The notes: generated from the letters alone by a model not told the origin. Positions 9,019-18,009 are shown, counted from the first letter of the stretch. The stretch: DNA of 64,000 nucleotides from Flavobacterium daemonense (GCF_007341385.1 NZ_VJYD01000003.1:1-64000); one strand, 5' to 3'. Made by a program: numbers and translations.

Positions 9019-9087
9019 AAAATGTGACAATTAGATAATTCAAAAACAATTATCTAATTATCAAATTCTCTAATTGACACATTATAA
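9019..9087. repeat. Two alternative inverted repeats between scoA and scoB
   Basis: AATTAGATAATT (9029-9040) pairs perfectly with AATTATCTAATT (9048-9059) across 7 bases. An outer arm, ATGTGACAATTAG (about 9022-9034), can instead pair with CTAATTGACACAT (about 9070-9082). There is no T-run, so it does not look like a simple terminator. It could set the ratio or mRNA stability of the two subunits; that is inference. Confidence 0.65.
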
Positions 9088-9089
9088 AT

Positions 9090-9746
9090 ATGGCACTAAG
9101 TAAAGAAGATATAGCAAAACGAATTGCAAAAGAAGTAAAAGACCGATATTTCGTAAACCTTGGAATAGGGATTCCGACTTTAGTTGCGAATTACGTTCGT
9201 GAAGATATTGCCGTTGAGTTTCAAAGCGAAAATGGAGTCTTAGGAATGGGACCTTTTCCATTTGAAGGTGAAGAAGATGCTGATATTATCAACGCAGGAA
9301 AACAAACTATTACAACACTTCCGGGTGCGAGTTTTTTTGATTCGGCTTTCAGTTTCGGAATGATTCGCAGTCAAAAAGTCGATTTAACGATTTTGGGAGC
9401 GATGGAGGTTTCTGAAAATGGTGATATTGCCAATTGGAAAATTCCGGGCAAAATGGTAAAGGGAATGGGGGGTGCAATGGATTTGGTGGCTTCCGCCGAA
9501 AACATCATCGTTGCTATGATGCATGTGAACAAAGCAGGCGAATCAAAAATATTAAAAAAATGTACTTTGCCATTAACAGGCGTAGGATGCGTTAAAAAGG
9601 TTGTAACCGAGCTTGCGGTTCTCGAAGTAACTGAAAAAGGTTTTAAGCTCTTAGAACGAGCGCCAGGTGTTTCTGTCGAGCACATCATTGCGTCAACGGA
9701 AGCTGATTTGATTATTGAAGGCGAAATTCCGGAAATGGCAATTTGA
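9090..9746 (+). CDS. scoB: 3-oxoacid CoA-transferase subunit B
   Basis: This is the beta subunit partner of the preceding gene, 218 residues and of normal length. It holds the catalytic glutamate in SENGVLGMGP (E47), which forms the glutamyl-CoA thioester during CoA transfer. Other family landmarks are GIGIPTLVANYV (20s) and GKMVKGMGGAMDLV. Same strand and adjacent to scoA, so one operon is expected. A terminator follows at 9803-9836. Confidence 0.94.
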   Translation: MALSKEDIAKRIAKEVKDRYFVNLGIGIPTLVANYVREDIAVEFQSENGVLGMGPFPFEGEEDADIINAGKQTITTLPGASFFDSAFSFGMIRSQKVDLTILGAMEVSENGDIANWKIPGKMVKGMGGAMDLVASAENIIVAMMHVNKAGESKILKKCTLPLTGVGCVKKVVTELAVLEVTEKGFKLLERAPGVSVEHIIASTEADLIIEGEIPEMAI

Positions 9747-9802
9747 TTTTTTTTTTAGGGACAAAGGCGCAGAGGTACAAAGTCGCAAAGGTTAAATAGA
9801 TA

Positions 9803-9836
9803 AAGAGAACTTTCTTGACGGAAGGTTCTCTTTTTT
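9803..9836 (+). terminator. Terminator after scoB
   Basis: AGAGAAC (9804-9810) pairs with GTTCTCT (9825-9831), extended inward by partial pairing of CTTTC with GGAAG, and followed by a T-rich tract. A CAAAG-periodic repeat (about 9762-9793) lies between the stop codon and this hairpin. Confidence 0.75.
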
Positions 9837-9840
9837 ATTT

Positions 9841-10344
9841 TTGAGATCAAACAAAAAAGTAATCTTTTATTTATATTTACTTTTAGTTTTAAAACACAAG
9901 TATTTGGAAAAGTTCGAAATAGATTTAAAATGGGGCAGTTATTTGTTTTTAACAAATACGATAACAACAATCATTATTTCGTTGTTGCTATTTTTGATAG
10001 ATGGTTATAATTTGGGATATCTGTCTAATATTCTTTTAATAGTTTTTATAATTCAACTCTTTTATTTCGCTATTAAAGTTTTGAAAGAAAACAAAAAATA
10101 TGGTTTGAATAAAGGTTTTAGAAAAATCCTTGTTTTTATCCGTTTTTTGGTATTTTATTTTATGCTTGCTTCTTGTTTAAACGGAATTTCAAATGTATAT
10201 TTTCGATATTTTCCATCTTTGTTTCCATATAGAGATAAAGACATTTCAGAATTCTTAATTGATGAGAATTCAAAAGAAGACTACGTCATCACATTAAATG
10301 ATTTTCTTTATATTCTAAAAAGAAAACTCAGACTAGCATATTGA
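9841..10344 (+). CDS. Unidentified small integral membrane protein
   Basis: I do not recognise a family. The frame of up to 167 residues is hydrophobic, with probable membrane segments at about 31-52, 58-77 and 97-115, and an acidic, soluble C-terminus (DKDISEFLIDENSKEDY). The only upstream start is TTG at 9841, which lies in the T-tract of the scoB terminator; a second TTG at 9901-9903 (LEKFEIDL) is an equally plausible start. No clear ribosome binding site or promoter is visible, so this could be a remnant. It is followed by a bidirectional hairpin. Confidence 0.45.
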   Translation: MRSNKKVIFYLYLLLVLKHKYLEKFEIDLKWGSYLFLTNTITTIIISLLLFLIDGYNLGYLSNILLIVFIIQLFYFAIKVLKENKKYGLNKGFRKILVFIRFLVFYFMLASCLNGISNVYFRYFPSLFPYRDKDISEFLIDENSKEDYVITLNDFLYILKRKLRLAY

Positions 10345-10353
10345 ACTTAAAAC

Positions 10354-10386
10354 AAAAACCGCCATAAGGCGGTTTTCTATTTTTTA
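10354..10386. terminator. Bidirectional terminator between convergent genes
   Basis: AAAACCGCC pairs with GGCGGTTTT around an ATAA loop (10355-10376), with A-rich and T-rich flanks. It serves the plus-strand gene ending at 10344 and possibly the minus-strand gene ending at 10437. Confidence 0.8.
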
Positions 10387-10436
10387 AAACTTTCATCTTT
10401 GAGTTTCTGTAACTTTGTAGCTAAACTCAAAAGTAT

Positions 10437-10967
10437 TTATTGTAAATTAAATGAAGCTCCTAAACTGAAGGTTGCCTGATTATTTAAATGATCAAAAACA
10501 TCATTGTTGGCGCTGTATTTTGCAATTGGAAAACCAATCTCAGTGAAAACACCAAATCCTTCAGTAAAGAAATAACGTCCTCCAACGTGTCCTCCAAAAT
10601 TTTTCAGACCTAAACTTAAGCCTGGGTAAATATCTAATTGTTCTATTCCAATAACACTGCTTAAGTTAGCATTGATTCTTGCTTTTGCATCAAAACGATC
10701 TTTGAATTCTGGTTTGTAATCATTGTAAGGAGTTGGGTGATCACCATAAATTCCATTAAAATTATTTACGCCAAGTAAATAGTTCGAAACAAAACCAAAA
10801 GAGAAATTTTCTCCTAAACCAAAATCTACAGAACCTTGAATTCCAGAACCACCATCTTGAATATTAGCACCAACATTTACTTTGATATCTCCCTTTCCTG
10901 TGAAAGCTTTTTGAGCATTGATAAATCCGAATGAAACTAAAAACAAGAGTGTAACAATTTTTTTCAT
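10437..10967 (-). CDS. Secreted outer-membrane beta-barrel-like protein (possibly DUF6646)
   Basis: The protein has 176 residues, starting at the ATG that opens a clear signal peptide (MKKIVTLLFLVSFGFINAQ); seventeen codons upstream in the same frame look like leader. The mature part has alternating polar and hydrophobic strands rich in Gly and aromatic residues (VDFGLGENFSFGFVSNYL, GGRYFFTEGFGVFTEIGFP), and ends in LGASFNLQ, as short outer-membrane barrels do. It resembles a flavobacterial family I believe is DUF6646, without certainty. No function is known to me. It follows the phosphatase gene on the same strand with about 48 bp between them. Confidence 0.7.
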   Translation of the reverse strand: MKKIVTLLFLVSFGFINAQKAFTGKGDIKVNVGANIQDGGSGIQGSVDFGLGENFSFGFVSNYLLGVNNFNGIYGDHPTPYNDYKPEFKDRFDAKARINANLSSVIGIEQLDIYPGLSLGLKNFGGHVGGRYFFTEGFGVFTEIGFPIAKYSANNDVFDHLNNQATFSLGASFNLQ

Positions 10968-11014
10968 AAACTTTATATTAATAATTTTGAGATGCAAAAA
11001 TAGCTTTTTGAAAA

Positions 11015-11749
11015 TCAATTCCTACCTTTTTCGTCAGGATATAATTCATTTAATGGTTCGCTTTGCCAAAATTCTTTGGTGTCAATATTCATAATTGTCA
11101 GTGGACCTTTGAAAGCTGCTCCTGTGTCAACATTCCAGACACAGGCTTTGTTTACTGGAACGGTTTGTCCAATTCGGGTAACGGGCGTGTGGCCGATATA
11201 GATTTCTTTATAAACCGTAAATCGCTTAGGATAATATAAGTCATCTGGTTTTAAAGCTGGATTTAAAGCAAGCGCAGATTCCCAAAGTGTTCTGTCCCAA
11301 TAAAATAATTTCGGAAAATATTCCCAGACAACGCCGTTCAAATTCGTAAATCCGGCGTGGACAAAAAGTCGGTTTTCATCATCAAGATAATAATCTTTCA
11401 ATGATTCTAAAAATGTGATATGTGTTCTCTTTTTTTCTTCAGAAAGTTTAGAGTATCCTTCAACAGTAGCTTTTCCGCCATGTTTGTACCACATTTCTTC
11501 ATCAAAATCTTCATGTCTGTTTTCGAGCCAGTCCAGAGCCAATTGGTCATGATTTCCTCTAATGCAAATGCATTTTTGTTTGGTTTTAAGATCAATTAAA
11601 AAATCGATTACGTCAGCAGATTGACTCCAGCCATCAACATAATCGCCTAAAAATATAAGAGTATCTTCTGCAGTAACTTTGGCTCTGTCCAACACTTGCT
11701 CAAGTGCGCGTAATCCTCCGTGTATATCGCCTATAACAAATGTTCGCAT
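11015..11749 (-). CDS. Calcineurin-like metallophosphoesterase (serine/threonine phosphatase type)
   Basis: The 244-residue cytoplasmic enzyme has the full metallophosphatase set: GDIHG (D8, H10), GDYVDG (D36), GNHDQ (N67, H68), HAGF (H131) and GHTPV (H187). These bind the two metals and the phosphate. The layout matches the PrpA/bis-tetraphosphatase-like branch, which hydrolyses phosphoproteins or dinucleotide polyphosphates. Substrate is not decidable from sequence. The barrel-like gene lies just downstream. Confidence 0.9.
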   Translation of the reverse strand: MRTFVIGDIHGGLRALEQVLDRAKVTAEDTLIFLGDYVDGWSQSADVIDFLIDLKTKQKCICIRGNHDQLALDWLENRHEDFDEEMWYKHGGKATVEGYSKLSEEKKRTHITFLESLKDYYLDDENRLFVHAGFTNLNGVVWEYFPKLFYWDRTLWESALALNPALKPDDLYYPKRFTVYKEIYIGHTPVTRIGQTVPVNKACVWNVDTGAAFKGPLTIMNIDTKEFWQSEPLNELYPDEKGRN

Positions 11750-11877
11750 TTTTTAATATTTCGAATAAGGATTACAAAAATAGAGAAAATGATTTGTTTG
11801 GAATCATTTAGTTGTTAATCTTTAAAAATTGATACTATTTATAACTATTGCCAGCGTTTTTTTATTGTTTTCCTGTT

Positions 11878-11885
11878 TAAATTTG
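11878..11885 (+). promoter_or_regulatory. Candidate -7 promoter element of dinB
   Basis: TAAATTTG fits the Bacteroidota -7 consensus TANNTTTG. It ends only 4 bp before the dinB ATG at 11890, so transcription would start at or next to the start codon. The -33 TTG is not well placed (nearest at 11848-11850, spacer 27), so support is partial. Confidence 0.45.
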
Positions 11886-11889
11886 CATA

Positions 11890-12972
11890 ATGTCAGAAGT
11901 GCCAACATATAGAAAAATTATTCATATTGATATGGATGCTTTTTATGCTTCAGTAGAGCAAATGGATAATCCGGCTTTACGTGGAAAACCCGTTGCAGTT
12001 GGCGGTTCAGAAAATAGAGGAGTGGTTTCGGCAGCAAGTTATGAGGCCAGGAAATTTGGTGTTCGAAGTGCTATAAGCGGCGTTTTGGCCAAAAAATATT
12101 GCCCAGAAATTATTTTTGTCCGTCCGAGATTTGATCGATATAAAGAAATCTCCTCTAAAATTCACAAAATTTTTCATGATTATACCGATTTAGTTGAACC
12201 GCTTTCGCTGGATGAAGCTTATCTTGATGTAACTCAAAATAAAAAAGGAAATCCGAGCGCTAGTTTATTGGCACAAGAAATCAGGATGCGAATTTTAAAT
12301 GAAGTCGGACTTACGGCTTCGGCGGGAATTTCTGTTAATAAATTTGTGGCCAAAATTGCCAGTGATGTTAATAAACCGAATGGTCAAAAAACGGTAAATC
12401 CGGATGAAGTTTTGGCTTTTTTGGAAGAATTGCCAATCCGGAAATTTTATGGCGTCGGGAAAGTAACAACCGAAAAAATGTATCAGCTTGGTATTTTTAC
12501 GGGAGCCGATTTAAAAAGCAAAACATTGGAGTTTTTGGAGAAGCATTTCGGAAAGTCAGGTGGCTTTTATTATAGAGTGGTTCGCGGAATTCATAATAGT
12601 GAAGTGAAATCGAACCGAATTACAAAATCGGTCGCAGCCGAACATACTTTTGATGTTAATTTATCTTCGGAAATTTTTATGTTGGAACAGCTTGAAAAAA
12701 TTGCAACATCGTTGGAAAGACGTTTGAAAAAACATAATATTTCAGGCAAAACGGTTACATTGAAAATCAAATACAGCGATTTTACGCAACAAACCAGAAG
12801 CAAAACACTGCCTTATTTCATTTCAGATAAAAGCTTGATTTTAGAAACCGTCGAAGAATTATTGTATCAAGAACGAATGAAAGATTCTGTTCGATTGCTC
12901 GGAATTTTCCTAAATAACTTAAACACAGAAGAAAAGAAAGCTGTTGTTGTGCAATTAAAGTTTTCTTTTTGA
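11890..12972 (+). CDS. dinB: DNA polymerase IV (Y-family translesion polymerase)
   Basis: This error-prone polymerase copies past damaged bases. It has 360 residues. The palm motifs are HIDMDAFYASVEQ (D14) and SLDEAYLDV (D108, E109), which hold the catalytic metals. ASAGISVNKFVAKIAS and the HhH segment IRKFYGVGKVT follow, then the little-finger domain (KTVTLKIKYSDF). The last residues, QLKFSF, fit the beta-clamp binding motif. Single gene with its own promoter; no LexA-like box was evident to me. Confidence 0.96.
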   Translation: MSEVPTYRKIIHIDMDAFYASVEQMDNPALRGKPVAVGGSENRGVVSAASYEARKFGVRSAISGVLAKKYCPEIIFVRPRFDRYKEISSKIHKIFHDYTDLVEPLSLDEAYLDVTQNKKGNPSASLLAQEIRMRILNEVGLTASAGISVNKFVAKIASDVNKPNGQKTVNPDEVLAFLEELPIRKFYGVGKVTTEKMYQLGIFTGADLKSKTLEFLEKHFGKSGGFYYRVVRGIHNSEVKSNRITKSVAAEHTFDVNLSSEIFMLEQLEKIATSLERRLKKHNISGKTVTLKIKYSDFTQQTRSKTLPYFISDKSLILETVEELLYQERMKDSVRLLGIFLNNLNTEEKKAVVVQLKFSF

Positions 12973-13028
12973 TTTGTTATAATAATAAAAAATACGGTTT
13001 CACGTAAAATAGATTACAGTTTTCGCCT

Positions 13029-13036
13029 TATCTTTG
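13029..13036 (+). promoter_or_regulatory. Candidate -7 promoter element of the PAS gene
   Basis: TATCTTTG matches TANNTTTG and lies 33 bp before the ATG at 13070. No TTG is seen 17-23 bp upstream, so the assignment rests on one element. Confidence 0.4.
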
Positions 13037-13069
13037 AGAGAAAAGATATCTCATTAAATTGCTCCAAAA

Positions 13070-13570
13070 ATGAAAAACTCTGACCTTGAAGATGCTTCTT
13101 ATCGCTATTCGGTTCCAATTTTAGCTTGGGATTTTCATTATGAATATGTAAATGAACTTAAAGCTATTGCGGCTGATTTAAAAAAAGTAAATGAAATTTC
13201 AACTCAAAATTCATGGAACAAAACAGAATTTAAGATTGAAGAAAGGATTAAAAATGAAGTAGTTGTAATTACAGATTTGAATTTGAAAATCGTTTTTGCA
13301 TCCAGTAAAATTAAAAGAATGACGGGTTATACTGAAGCAGAAGTTTTAGGAAATACACCCAAAATGTTTCAAGGACCAGAGACTTGTCCCAATGCGCTCA
13401 AAGAAATAAGAGAAGCGATTCAGCTGAAGACCTCTTTTGAAAAAACAATCGAAAATTACAAGAAAAACGGAAAAGTGTACAGCTGTCACATAAGCGGATA
13501 TCCTGTTTATAACGCTAAAGGCGAAGTTTCTCATTTTATAGCATTTGAGAAAAATGCTCTTAGTGCTTAG
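13070..13570 (+). CDS. Stand-alone PAS domain protein
   Basis: The 166-residue soluble protein has a PAS sensor domain at about 64-165 (VVITDLNLKIVFAS, MTGYTEAEVLGNTPKMFQG, then SCHISGYPVYNAKGEVSHFIAFE). The N-terminal 60 residues are not recognised. Its closest visual match is to LOV-type PAS domains, but the flavin-binding Cys of the NCRFLQ motif is absent (here NTPKMFQ), so blue-light photochemistry by that Cys is unlikely. There is no output domain, so it may signal by protein contact. Confidence 0.8.
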   Translation: MKNSDLEDASYRYSVPILAWDFHYEYVNELKAIAADLKKVNEISTQNSWNKTEFKIEERIKNEVVVITDLNLKIVFASSKIKRMTGYTEAEVLGNTPKMFQGPETCPNALKEIREAIQLKTSFEKTIENYKKNGKVYSCHISGYPVYNAKGEVSHFIAFEKNALSA

Positions 13571-13623
13571 TTTTTTTTAACCGCAAAGGACGCGAAGATC
13601 TACGCAAGGTTCGCAATATTTAT

Positions 13624-13655
13624 AAAAAAACCGTCCATTTTGGACGGTTTTTTTT
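13624..13655. terminator. Bidirectional terminator between the PAS gene and fumarase gene
   Basis: AAAACCGTCC pairs with GGACGGTTTT around ATTTT, flanked by an A-run on the left and a T-run on the right. It can end both convergent transcripts. Confidence 0.8.
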
Positions 13656-13699
13656 ATTTATCTTAGAATCTCAGTATCTTAGACTCTTAGCATCTTAGA

Positions 13700-15304
13700 C
13701 TATAAATTCTCAAAGAAATCATTTCCTTTGTCATCTGTGATAATGAAAGCAGGGAAATCTTTTACTGTAATTTTACGAACAGCTTCCATGCCTAATTCTT
13801 CAAAATCAACAACTTCTACTTTTAGGATATTGTCTTGTGCCAAAATCGCAGCAGGACCTCCAATAGAACCCAAATAGAAGCCACCATATTTGTTGCAGGC
13901 ATCTGTAACTTGTTTTGTGCGGTTTCCTTTTGCAAGCATAATCATACTACCGCCATGTTTCTGGAATTCATCAACATAAACGTCCATGCGACCAGCTGTT
14001 GTTGGCCCAAAACTTCCTGAAGCCATTCCTTCAGGAGTTTTTGCTGGTCCAGCATAGTAAACTGGGTGATTTTTAAAATATTCCGGCATTGGTTTTCCGG
14101 CATCTAATAATTCTTTGATTTTTGCGTGTGCAATATCTCTCGCAACAATTACAGTTCCGTTTAGTTTTAAACGTGTTTTAATTGGATATTGAGATAGTTT
14201 AGCCAAAATATCCGTCATTGGTTGATCTAAATCAATTTCAACAGGAGCTTCTAAATGCGGTGCAGTTTCTGGTAAAAACTGTTTCGGATTTACTTCTAAT
14301 TGCTCAACGAAGATACCGTCTTTAGTGATTTTTCCTTTGATATTTCTGTCGGCAGAACAAGAAACGCCTAATCCAACTGGACAAGAAGCCGCGTGACGAG
14401 GCAAACGAATAACGCGGACATCATGCGTAAAATATTTTCCTCCAAACTGCGCTCCAATTTCACTTTCTTGACAGATTTTTTGAACTCTTTCTTCCCACTC
14501 TAAATCACGAAACGCTTGTCCCGCCATGTTTCCCGAAGTTGGAAGATGATCATAATATCCTGCAGATGCTTTTTTGACAGCACTTAAATTCGCTTCCGCA
14601 GAAGTTCCACCAATTACTAAAGCCAAGTGATAAGGAGGGCAAGCCGATGTTCCTAAATCTTTAATTTTTGCGCGAATAAATGCATCAAGAGATTTGTCGT
14701 TTAATAACGATTTTGTCTGCTGATATAAATAGGTTTTATTCGCAGAACCACCGCCTTTCGCCATAAATAAAAATTCATAAGAATTTCCTTTTTTAGCATA
14801 AATGTCAATTTGAGCCGGCAGGTTTGAACCTGAGTTTTTCTCTTCGAACATCGTAATTGGAACGATTTGAGAATAACGTAAATTACGTTTTTGGTACGTA
14901 TTGAAAATTCCTCGGCTTAACCATTCTGCATCATCAACTCCGGTAAAAATGCTTTCGCCTTTTTTTGCCATTACAATTGCGGTTCCGGTATCTTGACAGC
15001 TTGGCAATTGTCCTTCGGCGGCTACAGAAGCATTTTGAAGTAAATTATAAGCCACAAAACGATCATTGTCAGTCGCTTCTGGATCGTCAAGAATATTTCT
15101 TAGTTTTTGCAAATGCGTCGTTCTCAACATGAACGAAACATCTGTTAAAGCTTCTTCAGCTAATAACTCTAAACCTTTTGGATCAACAGTTAAAACTTCG
15201 CGTTCTCCAAATTTTTCTGTTTTCACAAAATCAGAAGTGATTTTGCGGTATTGTGTCTCATCCTTTAAAATTGGATAAGGATCTTGGTATATAAAATCAA
15301 TCAT
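13700..15304 (-). CDS. Class I fumarate hydratase (Fe-S dependent)
   Basis: The enzyme interconverts fumarate and malate in the TCA cycle. It has 534 residues, with both the alpha and beta regions in one chain as in E. coli FumA/FumB. The three probable [4Fe-4S] ligands are C103 (PSCQDTG), C222 (SACPPYH) and C316 (GVSCSADR), aligned with FumA C105, C224 and C318. Other landmarks are KGGGSANK and [13 protein letters not shown] possible promoter (TAACTTTG on the minus strand) lies just upstream. Confidence 0.95.
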   Translation of the reverse strand: MIDFIYQDPYPILKDETQYRKITSDFVKTEKFGEREVLTVDPKGLELLAEEALTDVSFMLRTTHLQKLRNILDDPEATDNDRFVAYNLLQNASVAAEGQLPSCQDTGTAIVMAKKGESIFTGVDDAEWLSRGIFNTYQKRNLRYSQIVPITMFEEKNSGSNLPAQIDIYAKKGNSYEFLFMAKGGGSANKTYLYQQTKSLLNDKSLDAFIRAKIKDLGTSACPPYHLALVIGGTSAEANLSAVKKASAGYYDHLPTSGNMAGQAFRDLEWEERVQKICQESEIGAQFGGKYFTHDVRVIRLPRHAASCPVGLGVSCSADRNIKGKITKDGIFVEQLEVNPKQFLPETAPHLEAPVEIDLDQPMTDILAKLSQYPIKTRLKLNGTVIVARDIAHAKIKELLDAGKPMPEYFKNHPVYYAGPAKTPEGMASGSFGPTTAGRMDVYVDEFQKHGGSMIMLAKGNRTKQVTDACNKYGGFYLGSIGGPAAILAQDNILKVEVVDFEELGMEAVRKITVKDFPAFIITDDKGNDFFENL

Positions 15305-15318
15305 TGTTTTGTTTTTTA

Positions 15319-15326
15319 CAAAGTTA
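15319..15326 (-). promoter_or_regulatory. Candidate -7 promoter element of the fumarase gene
   Basis: Read on the minus strand this is TAACTTTG, a match to TANNTTTG, 14 bp before the start codon at 15304. No TTG lies at the expected distance upstream. Confidence 0.4.
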
Positions 15327-15386
15327 GAAATTATTTACCTAAGAAAGAATTTGAATTAGGGGCGTTTTATGGTTTTTATTTAGATT

Positions 15387-16826
15387 TTAAAAAAACCAAG
15401 TCGCCACAAAAATTGCCGTAATCACACAAATTAAATCCACCAAAAGCATTGTGCCTAAGGCATAACGAGTGTTTTTAATATTAATCGAACCGAAATAAAC
15501 CGCAATCACATAAAAAGTACTTTCGGCACTGCATTGAAAAATACTGCTTAGTCTTCCAGTTAAAGAATCGGCACCAAAAGTATTCATCGAATCAATCAAG
15601 AATCCGCGTGATCCAGCAGAACTGAAAGGACGCAACATCGCTACCGGCAAAGCATTCGTAATTTCTTGAGAAACACCTAAATTCGAAAACACAAATCCAA
15701 TTCCGTCGCTGATAATTTCAAATAATCCGCTGTTTCGGAACAAAGAAATCGCAACTAACATTCCCAAAACATATGGGAAAATAGTAACTCCGGTTTTAAC
15801 TCCGTTGTTAGCACCAACTACAAAAGTGTCAAAAACAGTCGTATCAGCTTCCTTAAATTTTTTCTCATACAGAAAAGAGAAAATCAATGTAAAGGCAATA
15901 ATTGCAATTAATATCAATCCAGAAAGATTAGAAGTGAAATAGTTTTTTCCGATCAAGTCCAAATGATTTACATACATCAGCAAACCAACAATCGCCGCAA
16001 TCAAAGTTATTAAACCAATAAGAAGCGAAGCACTTTTAAAATTGATTTTTTGCTTGATTCCCACAATCAAGAAAGCCGCAATTGTACCAATAAACGAAGT
16101 TATAATACACGGCAGCATAACATCGGCTGGGTTTGTGGCATTTGCAGCCGCACGATAACCAATAATCGAAGTCGCAATCAAAGTCAATCCAGACGCGTGA
16201 AGACACATAAACATAATTTGTGCATCGCTTGCTTTGTCTTTATCAGGATTTATTTCTTGTAAACTTTCCATCGCTTTCAACCCAAAAGGTGTTGCAGCCG
16301 AATCTAATCCTAAGAAATTAGCAGCAAAGTTTAGCGTCATATAGGAAATCGAAGGGTGATTTTTTGGGATACTTGGAAATACTTTTACAAATACCGGACT
16401 TAAAGCTTTGGCCAATTTTCCAGAAGCTCCAGAAATAATTAAAAGTTCCATTAAACCACAAAAGAAAGCTAAATAAGCAATAAGAGGCAGAATTATATCA
16501 ACCAAAGTAGATTTACATGTCGGCAATAAACCATCCGATTTTTGAAGACCGCTGTAAATTTTTACTGTTTTGTTTTTGTAAACATAAGTTGTGTCAGCAT
16601 TTAGCGTGTCGCGATTGATGATCATGGTCTGATCTTTCGCCATTTTTATGCTGTCTTTGATGAAAGCAGGAAGTTCTTCGATGTATTTTTCAGAAACTAA
16701 AATTGGGTCGTCTTTTTTTCCATTTAATACAGAATCAACAGTATAAGTGTTGGCAGTAAATAAACTGACTACAATAAAGAAAATTGAAGAAATAAAGATT
16801 GCTAACCAAAATCTGCTTAAAACCAT
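15387..16826 (-). CDS. Nucleoside-recognition (Gate) domain membrane protein, SpmA/SpmB-like fusion
   Basis: The 479-residue inner-membrane protein has about ten hydrophobic segments and two Gate-type halves. One is around residues 110-270 (LDSAATPFGLKAMESLQEINP) and the other around 325-479 (GVTIFPYVLGMLVAISLFRNSG, then LRPFSSAGSRGFLID). Bacteria with separate SpmA and SpmB have these as two genes; here they are joined, as is usual in Bacteroidota. Despite the spore-maturation name, no sporulation role is expected, and the transported compound is unknown. Residues 35-95 form an extracytoplasmic insertion. Confidence 0.85.
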   Translation of the reverse strand: MVLSRFWLAIFISSIFFIVVSLFTANTYTVDSVLNGKKDDPILVSEKYIEELPAFIKDSIKMAKDQTMIINRDTLNADTTYVYKNKTVKIYSGLQKSDGLLPTCKSTLVDIILPLIAYLAFFCGLMELLIISGASGKLAKALSPVFVKVFPSIPKNHPSISYMTLNFAANFLGLDSAATPFGLKAMESLQEINPDKDKASDAQIMFMCLHASGLTLIATSIIGYRAAANATNPADVMLPCIITSFIGTIAAFLIVGIKQKINFKSASLLIGLITLIAAIVGLLMYVNHLDLIGKNYFTSNLSGLILIAIIAFTLIFSFLYEKKFKEADTTVFDTFVVGANNGVKTGVTIFPYVLGMLVAISLFRNSGLFEIISDGIGFVFSNLGVSQEITNALPVAMLRPFSSAGSRGFLIDSMNTFGADSLTGRLSSIFQCSAESTFYVIAVYFGSINIKNTRYALGTMLLVDLICVITAIFVATWFF

Positions 16827-16935
16827 AATTATATTTTTTGTAAATGTAATTATTTAGCAATAAAACGCACAAAGATTTTAATACCGAAAGCAGAAGTATT
16901 TAAATGAAATGAGAATTTTTTTGCAAAAATTCTAT

Positions 16936-18009
16936 TTATTCGATTATAATTTTAGTTTCAAGATATTTTTCAAAAGCTTTGATTCCTTCAAACAAAACTT
17001 CCTTTTTAGAATTTTCGATCTCATTAAAAAATTGTGTCTCTACTTTGACATGATCTTTTTTGAAGGTTCTTTTCCAAATTCCAATTACTTTTCCGTTCTC
17101 CACAATAATTGGTTTAAAAATACCATTGTTGGTAAAAGCTTTTGATTGATGTTCGACTTGCATGGAAGCTTCACGCGTTTTATAAGAGATTAAAATCTCA
17201 TCAAATGCCGGAAGAAAATAGACGCTTTCGCGGAAATTTACTGAATCCGAATAGGTCTTTCCGAACCAATATTCCTGATTTTCAATACTAATTTTGTTTA
17301 ATTGCAACTCAATTGCATTTATTGCGGATTTGCAGGTAGTTGGCGGAAAACCAGACCACCACGAGAAATCCAGCAAGGTTGCCGGACCATGGCTTTCAAA
17401 ATAACGAAGGGCTAATTTTGCCAAACCTTCCTCTTTTGATAATTTGATTTTTGGTTTTTCAACGCGTTCTTCGAGTAAAGCATACGTAATTTGTTTGCCT
17501 TTCATTTGCCCGTTGCAAACCAAACCGTCAAGTTCCGCATTCATCATTATGGCAGCACTTAAAAAATCTTCTTTTGAAGTTTTGCTGATGCCGAGTTCCT
17601 GCATGATTTCTTCTCGAGTCAAATGATTGTTTCCGGTTAAAAGCTTTTCGATTTTATTATTTGCTTGTTCAAGCTTTTTGGCATCATAACCAAATTTTTT
17701 AGTGGCCGAAGTTGTAAAACGTTTCACTTGCGGAGCAGAAAGATCAAGCATCCAATAAATATCTTCTGCAGAAACAAAGTGCCATGTTGGACGCAAAATA
17801 TGTGTCCGAATAATTTTAGCCGAATTTACGGCTTCTTCAATTTCCTTTTCCGAAGCGTCACATCGGGAACCAACCGCCCATTTTGCCATTGCATAATCTT
17901 GCGCCTGCATGGCACCAAAATGCCGAACAATTTCTTGTGGTGGACATTGAGTTGTTTTATAAAGCTTTTGAGAAACAAGACGATGATGTGAGATTTCTTG
18001 ACACGTCAT
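16936..18009 (-). CDS. Winged-helix DNA-binding protein of the AlkZ/YcaQ (HTH_42) family
   Basis: The 357-residue protein matches the HTH_42 superfamily, whose studied members (AlkZ, YcaQ) are DNA glycosylases that remove bulky or cross-linked adducts. The N-terminal region has HFGAMQAQDYAMAKW, giving a Q35-A-Q37 pair in the place of the catalytic QxQ/QxD motif. ILRPTWHFVSAEDIYWML follows and is strongly conserved in the family. The C-terminal half has FLPAFDEILISYKTR, also typical. Repair activity is inferred from the family. It stands alone on the minus strand. Confidence 0.82.
   Translation of the reverse strand: MTCQEISHHRLVSQKLYKTTQCPPQEIVRHFGAMQAQDYAMAKWAVGSRCDASEKEIEEAVNSAKIIRTHILRPTWHFVSAEDIYWMLDLSAPQVKRFTTSATKKFGYDAKKLEQANNKIEKLLTGNNHLTREEIMQELGISKTSKEDFLSAAIMMNAELDGLVCNGQMKGKQITYALLEERVEKPKIKLSKEEGLAKLALRYFESHGPATLLDFSWWSGFPPTTCKSAINAIELQLNKISIENQEYWFGKTYSDSVNFRESVYFLPAFDEILISYKTREASMQVEHQSKAFTNNGIFKPIIVENGKVIGIWKRTFKKDHVKVETQFFNEIENSKKEVLFEGIKAFEKYLETKIIIE

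Noticed and set aside
15387..16826. SpmA/SpmB-like gene as evidence for sporulation
   Set aside because: The family is widespread in non-sporulating Bacteroidota and no sporulation gene is present.
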